NCBI GenBank assembly: GCA_019240125.1
Contig: JAFAYW010000213.1
Location: 1-50,614, forward strand
DNA length: 50,614 nucleotides
DNA from: Alphaproteobacteria bacterium
Lineage (GTDB): Bacteria > Pseudomonadota > Alphaproteobacteria > ATCC43930 > CGMCC-115725
Direction of reading: 5' to 3'
The notes under the pieces were generated by a model. It ran no database searches, was not told the origin of the DNA, and saw only the letters and a list, made by a program, of their open reading frames with translations. A program made the position numbers and the translations under genes. Below, one piece after another: positions 9,079-15,816 of this stretch (position 1 is its first letter; each line of letters opens with the position of its first letter).

Positions 9079-9996
9079 TTAAGCGGCGCGGGCGTGGGCG
9101 CAGAGGTCGCGGGTGGCGGCGTAGCGGAGGGAGGTGTCGATTGTGCCGCCGTCGAGGCGGTTGAGGCGGAAGGTCAGGTCTTTCTGTTCCGCGCCGGCGA
9201 GATGCATGACGCCGATCACCTCATGCGGGGCGTAGGGTTCGACGAACAGGCCGCGCTTCGTGTCAAAGGCGGGGGTGGCATCGCCTGGCATCCAGTTGCA
9301 GTAAGACGGCAAGAGGTTTACCGGCAGGCGTTCGGCGTACACCACATAGTTCATCGCGGTTTGCCCCGCCGGGGTGAAGTGGGTGCGCTGCAGCACTTTG
9401 GCGAGCACCCGTTGCCAAGCGGCCCAATGCGGCGCGTCGGCATGCAGCGCCAGCACACCGCAATTCACCGTAGGATTGCGTCCGAGCCGATCGGCGATGC
9501 GCCAGCCAAAGGCGTGCCGATAGTTCTTCCAGCCTAGATTCCAGCCGAAAAGCTTGGGGCGCTTGTAATGGCGCTTATAGGCGCGGTCGATCTCGGGAAC
9601 GATGGCCAGCTTATCGGTGCCGGCGGCCCGGCAGTACAGCTCGACCACGCGCCAGTCTTGCAGCCAGGCATCGGCGTCGAGCCAGAAATACATCCGATAG
9701 CCAGGATAATGGCGCGGTAGGAAAGGGCGGGCGAATTCTGCCTTCAGCACATCGGGTGCCTTGTCGCGGCCGGGAAAATCGAGGTCCCATCCGGGCCGAA
9801 CGATCCGAACCGTCTGACTTGCCAGCCACTCGCATTGATCGGCGGCCAAGCCAATATCGAACACGCCGATCGGCACATCCGGGCGCAACGCGCGAATCGA
9901 GCCCACCGAGTCGCGCAAGAGCGGGAAATATTCGCGATCGGCGGCGCTACAAACAATCAGATCGCTTTGGCCGGCGCCGTCTCCGTAGGAGCTCAC
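9079..9996 (-). CDS. Glycosyltransferase family 8-like protein
   Basis: 305 residues. The N-terminal half is a GT-A nucleotide-sugar fold: LIVCSAADREYFPLLRDSV, GVFDIGLA, then MYFWLDADAW with a DxD metal and nucleotide site, and the second element NPTVNCGVLALHADA. This layout resembles GT8 and related cytosolic transferases that have no membrane anchor. The start is GTG at 9996, overlapping the stop of the response regulator by 4 bases (GTGA), so its translation depends on that gene. Donor and acceptor are unknown. It is convergent with the membrane glycosyltransferase, so the two flank each other without sharing a transcript. Confidence 0.78.
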   Translation of the reverse strand: MSSYGDGAGQSDLIVCSAADREYFPLLRDSVGSIRALRPDVPIGVFDIGLAADQCEWLASQTVRIVRPGWDLDFPGRDKAPDVLKAEFARPFLPRHYPGYRMYFWLDADAWLQDWRVVELYCRAAGTDKLAIVPEIDRAYKRHYKRPKLFGWNLGWKNYRHAFGWRIADRLGRNPTVNCGVLALHADAPHWAAWQRVLAKVLQRTHFTPAGQTAMNYVVYAERLPVNLLPSYCNWMPGDATPAFDTKRGLFVEPYAPHEVIGVMHLAGAEQKDLTFRLNRLDGGTIDTSLRYAATRDLCAHARAA

Positions 9997-10679
9997 GGCA
10001 GTAGTCGATAGCCGCCGGGCTCGGTCACCAGGATTTCGGCGCGGGTCGGGTCGCGTTCGATCTTACGGCGCAGGCGGTACACGTGGGTCTCCAGGGTGTG
10101 GGTGGTGACGCCCGCGTTATACCCCCAAACTTCGCCGAGCAAAGTATCGCGCCCGATCACCCGCCCGGCGCGGTAAAGAAACTTAAGAATGGCGGCTTCC
10201 TTTTCGGTGAGCCGCACCTTTTTGCGGCCACCCGCGTCGGTCATCAATTTGGCACTGGGGCGGAAGGTATAGGGGCCGATGCGCAACACCGCATCGTCAT
10301 TTAGGTCGCTCTGCCGCAGATGCGCCCGCAGCCGCGCCAGCAAGACACTGAGGCGGAACGGCTTGGTGACGTAGTCGTTTGCGCCGGCCTCCAGACCTTG
10401 CACCGTATCGTTCTCGCTGTCGGCCGCCGTCAGCATCACGATCGGCATCGCATTGCCAGCCCGCCGGATACGCTGGCAGACTTCGCGCCCATCCATGTCG
10501 GGCAATCCGACATCGAGCAGCACGGCGTCGATCTCCTCGCGCTCCATAGCGCGCAGCGCCGCCGTCCCATTGTCGCATTGGACGCAGACAAACTCGGCGT
10601 TGAGTTCGAGCTGCTCGGCAAGCGACTGCCGCAACGCGACGTCGTCATCGACGATCAGGATCTTACGAACACTCTTCAT
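9993..10679 (-). CDS. OmpR/PhoB-family response regulator
   Basis: 228 residues. The receiver domain (about 5-118) has the acidic pocket VDDD, the phosphorylation Asp in LLDVGLPDMDG, the switch region MLTAAD and Lys in VTKPF. The C-terminal winged helix (about 130-225) shows RLTEKEAAILKFLYRAG and HVYRLRRKIERDP, standard for Trans_reg_C DNA-binding domains. ATG at 10679 gives the normal MKSVRKILIVDDD start; an open frame continues upstream but does not resemble the family. No histidine kinase gene is near, so it is an orphan. The stop overlaps the glycosyltransferase start by 4 bases. Confidence 0.94.
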   Translation of the reverse strand: MKSVRKILIVDDDVALRQSLAEQLELNAEFVCVQCDNGTAALRAMEREEIDAVLLDVGLPDMDGREVCQRIRRAGNAMPIVMLTAADSENDTVQGLEAGANDYVTKPFRLSVLLARLRAHLRQSDLNDDAVLRIGPYTFRPSAKLMTDAGGRKKVRLTEKEAAILKFLYRAGRVIGRDTLLGEVWGYNAGVTTHTLETHVYRLRRKIERDPTRAEILVTEPGGYRLLP

Positions 10680-10801
10680 GTAGAACCGGCTGCTCCCCAG
10701 CTGCCACGCCCGTCGTCGTAACGCTACGGCCGCGTTTAGTATTATGGAATGATGCCCCGAAATCATCCCCGCCGCGCAGCGCCGCTGCAATGCTGCTATC
10801 T

Positions 10802-10818
10802 GCCCACTCGACGTGGGC
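10802..10818. promoter_or_regulatory. Inverted repeat upstream of the luciferase-like gene
   Basis: GCCCAC-N5-GTGGGC, a perfect 6-bp dyad in the divergent region between the response regulator (start 10679) and the monooxygenase (start 10869). Its place about 50 bases before the start codon fits an operator or a leader hairpin. Function is a guess. Confidence 0.25.
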
Positions 10819-10868
10819 GGCCGGGTCGCTAAGGTCATGAGTTATATGAAAGGCGTGGAGAGTACCTG

Positions 10869-12074
10869 ATGGATGCCTGGTTCCATTGCGAGAACCCCTA
10901 CCCGTTCGTCCCGGACAAAGTGCTTGAAGAGGTCGACTCGGTGCGCGCCAGCCTGCCGAATCGCCACTGTGATCCGCAGGTCGCCGCCCGCTTGTTCGAG
11001 GAGACGCTCGACGAGTACATGCTGTGTGACGAACTCGGTCTCAACATCACGTCAAGCGAGCATCACGCCGGCATCAACGCGTTGTATGGCGCCAGTCCGC
11101 TGGTGCTCGGTATCGTCGCGCGCCAGACCAAGAATATCCGCCTGTTGAGCATGGGCACGCTGATCACCGTACGCAACGACCCGGTACGTGCCGCCGAAGA
11201 GTATGCGACGGCCGACGTTATCTCGCGCGGACGGCTCGAAATCGGTTTCGTCAAATCGGGTGGCACTGAAATGGCGTCCGGCAACGCGAACCCGATCGGA
11301 ATTCGCGAGCGGTTTTGGGAGGCAATCGATCTGATCGACAAGACGCTGACCAGCCATGAGGGGCCGTTCAGTTGGGAGGGCAAGCACTTCACGCATCGCC
11401 ACGTGAATATCTGGCCGCGCCCCTACCAGCAGCCGCGCCCGCCGATGTGGGCCGCAACCTCCGACCCGACCGATACGGCCGAGATCGGCCGACGCGGCAT
11501 GGTCAATATCATGGTGATGCGTGGCGTGGATGTGACGAAGAAGGCGTGGGATTCCTATACCCACGCTCGCGCCGAGGCTGGGATGTCGGCCCCGATGACC
11601 GACCGGTTCGGTTATTCCGCCTTTGTTTACGTCGGCGATACCGACGAGGAGGCGGTGAAGATCGGCAGCAAGTTGCTGTGGTTCGTCAACACCAGTATGA
11701 AGTCGGCGCCGCAGTACCAGAAATTTCTGCCCGGCACGACGCCGCCCGATCTTGCCCCCGCCTTGTACCGCGATCCTAATTCCGGCGGCAGCCTGGGCCG
11801 TCCGGGGCGTGATTCGGCGCTGAACCGCGTCGGCGTGACCGCCGAAATGGCGATGGCCGGGGGCCGCATGTATGCGGGCAACCCGGACACCGTCTACAAG
11901 CAGATCATGGATTTCTATGATAAGGTCGGCGGATTCGGCCAACTCATCATGGTTGGCAAGACCGGCTTTATCACCCACCAGGAAGCCGTAAAGAACATCA
12001 CCATGTTCTCGAAGGAGGTCTTGCCGCGGCTGCGCGAAATAAAGCCGGTCATTCGCGAAAGCAGCGCGGGGTGA
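10869..12074 (+). CDS. LLM-class flavin-dependent monooxygenase
   Basis: 401 residues, a bacterial-luciferase-like TIM barrel. Members use reduced FMN or F420 supplied in trans to oxygenate substrates. Landmarks: LGLNITSSEHHAGINALYG (EHH motif of the barrel's N-terminal part), IRLLSMGTLITVRNDPVRAAEE, and DVISRGRLEIGFVKSG, the usual flavin-phosphate-binding stretch. The start ATG has GGAGAG 8 bases upstream. A distant relative is encoded at 44781. The substrate is unknown; the neighbouring amidohydrolase and sugar genes give no firm hint. Its stop is 14 bases from the convergent small membrane protein gene. Confidence 0.9.
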   Translation: MDAWFHCENPYPFVPDKVLEEVDSVRASLPNRHCDPQVAARLFEETLDEYMLCDELGLNITSSEHHAGINALYGASPLVLGIVARQTKNIRLLSMGTLITVRNDPVRAAEEYATADVISRGRLEIGFVKSGGTEMASGNANPIGIRERFWEAIDLIDKTLTSHEGPFSWEGKHFTHRHVNIWPRPYQQPRPPMWAATSDPTDTAEIGRRGMVNIMVMRGVDVTKKAWDSYTHARAEAGMSAPMTDRFGYSAFVYVGDTDEEAVKIGSKLLWFVNTSMKSAPQYQKFLPGTTPPDLAPALYRDPNSGGSLGRPGRDSALNRVGVTAEMAMAGGRMYAGNPDTVYKQIMDFYDKVGGFGQLIMVGKTGFITHQEAVKNITMFSKEVLPRLREIKPVIRESSAG

Positions 12075-12088
12075 CGCGGCCGCGGTAG

Positions 12089-12292
12089 CTACTGCGCTGT
12101 GGCTTGATGATCGATGCGCGTGATCGGCGGTAGGTGATCGACGACCTTCTGACTGACGAAGAAGGTCGCATCGAGCGTTGCAAGGCCGATAGCGATCACG
12201 ACGAGCAAGACGTTGATATCGCCCGCAATCCGGTCGGCGCGGCGGAGAATCTCGCGAACCGAGATTCGCTTCTGCGGCACGAGGCGGTTCAT
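12089..12292 (-). CDS. Small single-helix membrane protein, copy 1
   Basis: 67 residues starting at ATG 12292, with AGGGG 10 bases upstream; a TTG at 12301 would add three residues. A basic amphipathic N-terminus (VREILRRADRIAGDIN) leads into a hydrophobic helix (VLLVVIAIGLATLDATFFV), then KVVDHLPP and a short polar tail. I do not recognise a named family. It is clearly a paralogue of the next gene at 12408: both share LRR-x-D-x-IA, a helix with VIAIGLA-x-LD, and VD-x-LPP. By my own alignment about half of 44 positions are identical. An accessory or anchoring role is a guess. Confidence 0.65.
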   Translation of the reverse strand: MNRLVPQKRISVREILRRADRIAGDINVLLVVIAIGLATLDATFFVSQKVVDHLPPITRIDHQATAQ

Positions 12293-12407
12293 TGTCGGCA
12301 ATCCCCTATCGATCGACCCAAGCGTTAGCCGAGAAGATAGGAGTTATGCTGCGATGCACAATAACCGTTTGAGACAAGTCAGCTATGCATACCTATATCG
12401 CATGGCT

Positions 12408-12581
12408 TCATGGCGTCGGTACGGTGCCGACTGGCGGCAGTGAATCCACGAACCGCTCGGTTAAACAAAGCAAATCAAGCATAGCCAGCCCAATAGCGAT
12501 GACCAGCAGGAAGCTGTTCATCTCCGCCGCGATGTGATCGATGCGGCGCAGCACAAAGCGCGGCATGTCGCGATAGCTCAT
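12408..12581 (-). CDS. Small single-helix membrane protein, copy 2
   Basis: 57 residues: MSYRDMPRFVLRRIDHIAAE, then a hydrophobic helix (FLLVIAIGLAMLDLLCL), TERFVDSLPP and a short tail. The ribosome-binding site GGGAG is 8 bases before the ATG at 12581 and overlaps the 3' arm of a hairpin at 12590-12611. It is the upstream member of a tandem pair with 12089-12292, about 115 bases apart. Paralogy and a clean start with RBS make it a real gene although it is very short. Function unknown; like its sister it would sit in the inner membrane with a basic cytoplasmic N-terminus. Confidence 0.65.
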   Translation of the reverse strand: MSYRDMPRFVLRRIDHIAAEMNSFLLVIAIGLAMLDLLCLTERFVDSLPPVGTVPTP

Positions 12582-12589
12582 GGTCCACT

Positions 12590-12611
12590 CCCGACATTTT
12601 TGGATGTCGGG
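12590..12611. promoter_or_regulatory. Hairpin overlapping the ribosome-binding site of small membrane protein 2
   Basis: CCCGACAT, a 6-base loop, ATGTCGGG: a perfect 8-bp stem. In the minus-strand mRNA the 3' arm runs straight into AGTGGACC and the start codon, so the GGG of the Shine-Dalgarno GGGAG is paired. There is no T-run, which argues against a terminator. It could lower or condition translation initiation. Confidence 0.45.
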
Positions 12612-12750
12612 AATGGTGCAAGGCTCGCGCCAACGTAATCAAATGCCTCCTGATTGGCCTGGGCAGCGCCGTCAGATGCCCCGCATGCCTCGTAAGGGCA
12701 CTTGAGGCGCCCCGCTTCTAATGGCAGCAGCGCCGGTCGTTTACCCAGCC

Positions 12751-13890
12751 TTAGCTTAAGCCGTAAAGAACGGCGGCGTTATCGTGCGTCAGCATGCGCC
12801 GCATCTCGGGACCCAGGCTCTTCATCTGGCGCTCGATGGCGGCTTGAGAATTTGGCCACACGCTATCCGGGTGGGGGTAGTCGGAGGCCCACAGCAGATG
12901 CCCTTCGCCAAAGAACGGGATCAGCGCCATAGCCGCGTAATCCTCCTGGAAGGTCGCGTAAATCTGCCGCTTGAACAACTCGCTCGGCTTGGTTTCAAGC
13001 GCGATCCCGCCTTTGTCGGCCCAGAAATCCTTAGCTTCCCACAGGCGCCAATGGCGGTAGTCGAGTTCCTGCACGAGCCACGGGAGCCAGCCCGTGCCCG
13101 CCTCCGCCATCACCATTTTGAGCTTCGGATGGCGCTCCAGGATGCCCCAGGCGAATAGGTCGACAAACGGCTCGAGGAAGTTGGCCATAAAGAACTTAGT
13201 GTTTTCGAACACACTGGCGGGCTTGCCGACGACCCGGTCGCCCGGCTTGCCGACAAACACGGTGATGTGCCAGGACAGGATGATCCCGGTGTCCTCAAGC
13301 GCCTGCCATAGTTTCTCCCAGGCTTGGTCATCCAGTTTGGGGGCGATATTGGCGATCTGGAGATTGACCTGGCGAACACCGCCCTTTGCCGCGAGCCGCA
13401 GTAACTCCTCAGTCGCGGTGTCCGGGCTCTCCGGCAGCATCGGTACGCCGATCAGCCGGTCCGGCGCGGCGGAACAGAATTCCAACAGCCAGTCGTTATA
13501 GACGCGGTAACAGGCGACGCGCAGCGCCTGGTCGTCGGTCGAGATCTGGAAGATCGGACCAAAGATGACCTGCGTCTGCACGCCGTCGCGATCCATATCG
13601 GCGAGGCGCAATCCGGCGACCGCCGGTCGACGCTCGCTCTGGTCGTGGATGCCGCCGCGATCAAATGCGTTGTATAGGGGCTTTACAGCGCGGTTGTTGC
13701 CGCTGGCCGGCTTCTTGCCCGACCACGTGCCCCAAACCTTGCCGTCACATATCCAGACGGCCTGGCCATCGCGCTCGGCGATGTGCGGGGCCCGTTCGCG
13801 CAACTCCGCGGGCAGGCGAGTCTCCCACAGATCCCCGGGCAACTGGCCTAAATCCATGTGGTCGTCGCATGAAATCAGCGTATCGGCCAT
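12751..13890 (-). CDS. Amidohydrolase-family (ACMSD-like) metal enzyme, 379 aa
   Basis: 379 residues, an Amidohydro_2 TIM barrel of the group that includes ACMSD and 5-carboxyvanillate or gamma-resorcylate decarboxylases. Visible: N-terminal ISCDDHMDL, where the usual DxHxH is changed to DDHMD; ILSWHITVFVGKPGDR carrying the metal His; EAGTGWLPWLVQELDYR in the later barrel; and the terminal metal Asp in LLWASDYPHPDS. These residues place it in the family but do not fix hydrolysis versus decarboxylation. The ATG at 13890 has GGAGG upstream. It lies between the small membrane proteins and the sugar kinase, all on the minus strand. Confidence 0.86.
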   Translation of the reverse strand: MADTLISCDDHMDLGQLPGDLWETRLPAELRERAPHIAERDGQAVWICDGKVWGTWSGKKPASGNNRAVKPLYNAFDRGGIHDQSERRPAVAGLRLADMDRDGVQTQVIFGPIFQISTDDQALRVACYRVYNDWLLEFCSAAPDRLIGVPMLPESPDTATEELLRLAAKGGVRQVNLQIANIAPKLDDQAWEKLWQALEDTGIILSWHITVFVGKPGDRVVGKPASVFENTKFFMANFLEPFVDLFAWGILERHPKLKMVMAEAGTGWLPWLVQELDYRHWRLWEAKDFWADKGGIALETKPSELFKRQIYATFQEDYAAMALIPFFGEGHLLWASDYPHPDSVWPNSQAAIERQMKSLGPEMRRMLTHDNAAVLYGLS

Positions 13891-13949
13891 ATCTGCCTCC
13901 GTCGCATACTGGCCAACGCATCATAGCAGCTCGACCGCCTGCGTCGAAA

Positions 13950-14942
13950 TTACCGCAGCAACTTCCCGGTCAGATCGGCATGGAACGCAGCCAGGTCCTC
14001 TGGCGCGAAGTGATTGATGTCGCCCGGCGTCGCCAATGCTATGCCGGCGGCGTAGGAGCCGAGCCGCACACCCAGCTCCGGATCGTTGTCGAGCAGCCCG
14101 TGGATCAGCCCGGCGACAAACGAGTCACCGGCACCGATCCGGTCGACGATCTCAACCGGATATCGCGGCGCGTAATGTAACTGCCCGCGTGCCAGCAACA
14201 GGTCGCCGGGCTCTGATCCTGGCGGCCGTGTCAACGCAACAAGCGGCATGCCATATCGGGCCGCAACCGCCTCGGCGAGAGGTTCCGCCGCCGCCTCGAA
14301 GCCAAGCACGCCCTGCGCGTCGCGTTCGGCAACGATAAACAACTCGGTATGCGGCGCGATGGTCGCCAGCATTGCCCGCGCCTCGGCCGGTTCCTGCAGC
14401 GTCGCGCGGTAGTTGAGATCGTACGATACCGGCTTGCCGGCGGTGGCCGCGAGCTGTGCGACGCGCGCTACCAGCGCACGGCAACTTGGCCCCAGGGCCG
14501 GCGTGATGCCGGAAAGGTGGACCCGCGCACTATGCGCGATCAGGGCATCCCACGGCGCGTCCTCGAAACCCATACCGGAAGCGGCCGAGTTCTTGCGGTC
14601 ATAGATGACGCGGGCATTGCGCGGCGCCGGCCCCGGCTCAAAAAACATCAGTCCGAGACGTGCGTCCGCTATCCAGCGGACAAAATGCGTGTCAACACCG
14701 TGCCGCCGTGCCTCGCCTTCAACGATGCGGCCCAGCGGGCCTTCTGGAAGGCGCGAGACCCAGGCCGTGCGGCGGCCGAGACGCGCCAAGACGCAGGCGA
14801 CGTTAAGCTCGCTGCCGCCAATTCCTACCTCCATCAGACGCGCCTGATCGAGCCGCTGCATGCCGGGCGGCGAAATGCGCAGCAGCGTCTCCCCGAGGGT
14901 CAGAAAATCGTACTGCGGGATGGGGGCGATATCGTCAGGCAT
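13950..14942 (-). CDS. PfkB-family sugar kinase, 2-keto-3-deoxygluconate kinase-like
   Basis: About 330 residues, a ribokinase-fold kinase. Landmarks: LTLGETLLRISPPG at the start, VGIGGSELNVACVLARLGRR (substrate-side PfkB signature 1) and DRIGAGDSFVAGLIHGLLD (signature 2 with the anion hole and catalytic Asp). Relatives with this N-terminus phosphorylate 2-keto-3-deoxygluconate to KDPG. ATG at 14942 is my choice; GTG at 14954 adds four residues. It follows the short-chain dehydrogenase by less than 20 bases on the same strand, which supports a small sugar-acid catabolic unit, although no aldolase or transporter is next to it. Confidence 0.85.
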   Translation of the reverse strand: MPDDIAPIPQYDFLTLGETLLRISPPGMQRLDQARLMEVGIGGSELNVACVLARLGRRTAWVSRLPEGPLGRIVEGEARRHGVDTHFVRWIADARLGLMFFEPGPAPRNARVIYDRKNSAASGMGFEDAPWDALIAHSARVHLSGITPALGPSCRALVARVAQLAATAGKPVSYDLNYRATLQEPAEARAMLATIAPHTELFIVAERDAQGVLGFEAAAEPLAEAVAARYGMPLVALTRPPGSEPGDLLLARGQLHYAPRYPVEIVDRIGAGDSFVAGLIHGLLDNDPELGVRLGSYAAGIALATPGDINHFAPEDLAAFHADLTGKLLR

Positions 14943-14960
14943 CGCGGGGGCCACCGCGGG

Positions 14961-15731
14961 TTACCCGCGAGGTCCTCCGGCGACATAAATCACCTGGCCG
15001 GAGACAAACGAGGCCTCGTCGCTGCACAAAAAAGCGATAACGTTCGCGATATCGCGCGGTACGCCAGCGCGCCGCACCGGGATTTCGCGAGCGCGCTCCT
15101 CTTTCCACTCCTCAGGATCACGGCCGAGACGGATGGCGGTGGCGCGAGTCATTTCGGTATCGATAAAGCCGGGTGCGACAGCGTTGGCAGTGATGCCATA
15201 GCGGCCGAGTTCGATCGCCAGTGTCTTGGCCATGCCCTGCAGCCCGGCCTTGGCGGTCGAGTAGTTGGTCTGGCCGCGATTGCCCAGCGCGGATACTGAC
15301 GAGAGGTTGACGATGCGGCCCCAGTTGCGTTTGACCATCTCGCGCTGGGCGGCACGCGAGCACAGGAAGGCACCTTTCAGATGCACTGCGGCGACCGAGT
15401 CCCAATCATCGTCGGTCATCTTGTGTACGAGGTTGTCGCGGGTAATTCCGGCATTATTCACGAGGATGTCGAGCGAGCCGAGGCGGGCGGCGATCTCGCC
15501 GACCACCGCCTCGACCTCGGCGGCACTGGCGACATTGACCTTGAGCCCGACCGCCTTGACGCCGTAGCGCTCGGCGATCTGACGGGCCGTCGCTTCGGCA
15601 CCGTTGCCGTCAAGATCGCCGATCGCGATCGCCGCACCATCCTCGGCCAGCCGCTCGGCCGTGGCCGCGCCGATGCCGCGCGCCCCGCCGGTTACCAGCG
15701 CAACGCGCCCTTCCGCCCGTTTGGCCATCAT
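14961..15731 (-). CDS. Short-chain dehydrogenase/reductase (FabG-like)
   Basis: 256 residues, classical SDR Rossmann enzyme. The cofactor loop TGGARGIGAATAERL, the NNAGIT motif, and the catalytic Ser in LSSVSALG with YSTAK (Tyr and Lys) are all present, so it should be active. The acidic residue after the second strand (GDLDG) suggests NAD(H) preference. It could be a 3-oxoacyl reductase or, given the kinase next door, a sugar-acid dehydrogenase; the sequence alone does not decide. Two ATGs occur in tandem (15731 and 15728), and GGGAGG fits the second better. It is the first gene of the SDR-kinase pair. Confidence 0.9.
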   Translation of the reverse strand: MMAKRAEGRVALVTGGARGIGAATAERLAEDGAAIAIGDLDGNGAEATARQIAERYGVKAVGLKVNVASAAEVEAVVGEIAARLGSLDILVNNAGITRDNLVHKMTDDDWDSVAAVHLKGAFLCSRAAQREMVKRNWGRIVNLSSVSALGNRGQTNYSTAKAGLQGMAKTLAIELGRYGITANAVAPGFIDTEMTRATAIRLGRDPEEWKEERAREIPVRRAGVPRDIANVIAFLCSDEASFVSGQVIYVAGGPRG

Positions 15732-15816
15732 TACCTCCCCGCCATGTCAGCTCGTCTTCTAGACATCCACCGCGACGTTGTCATTGGCGGCGAGCGGGAG
15801 AGCGTGGCGAGGAGCG

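Noticed and set aside
9993-10838. 281-residue version of the response regulator
   Set aside because: The additional 53 residues precede the normal receiver-domain start and resemble no known extension; ATG 10679 is preferred.
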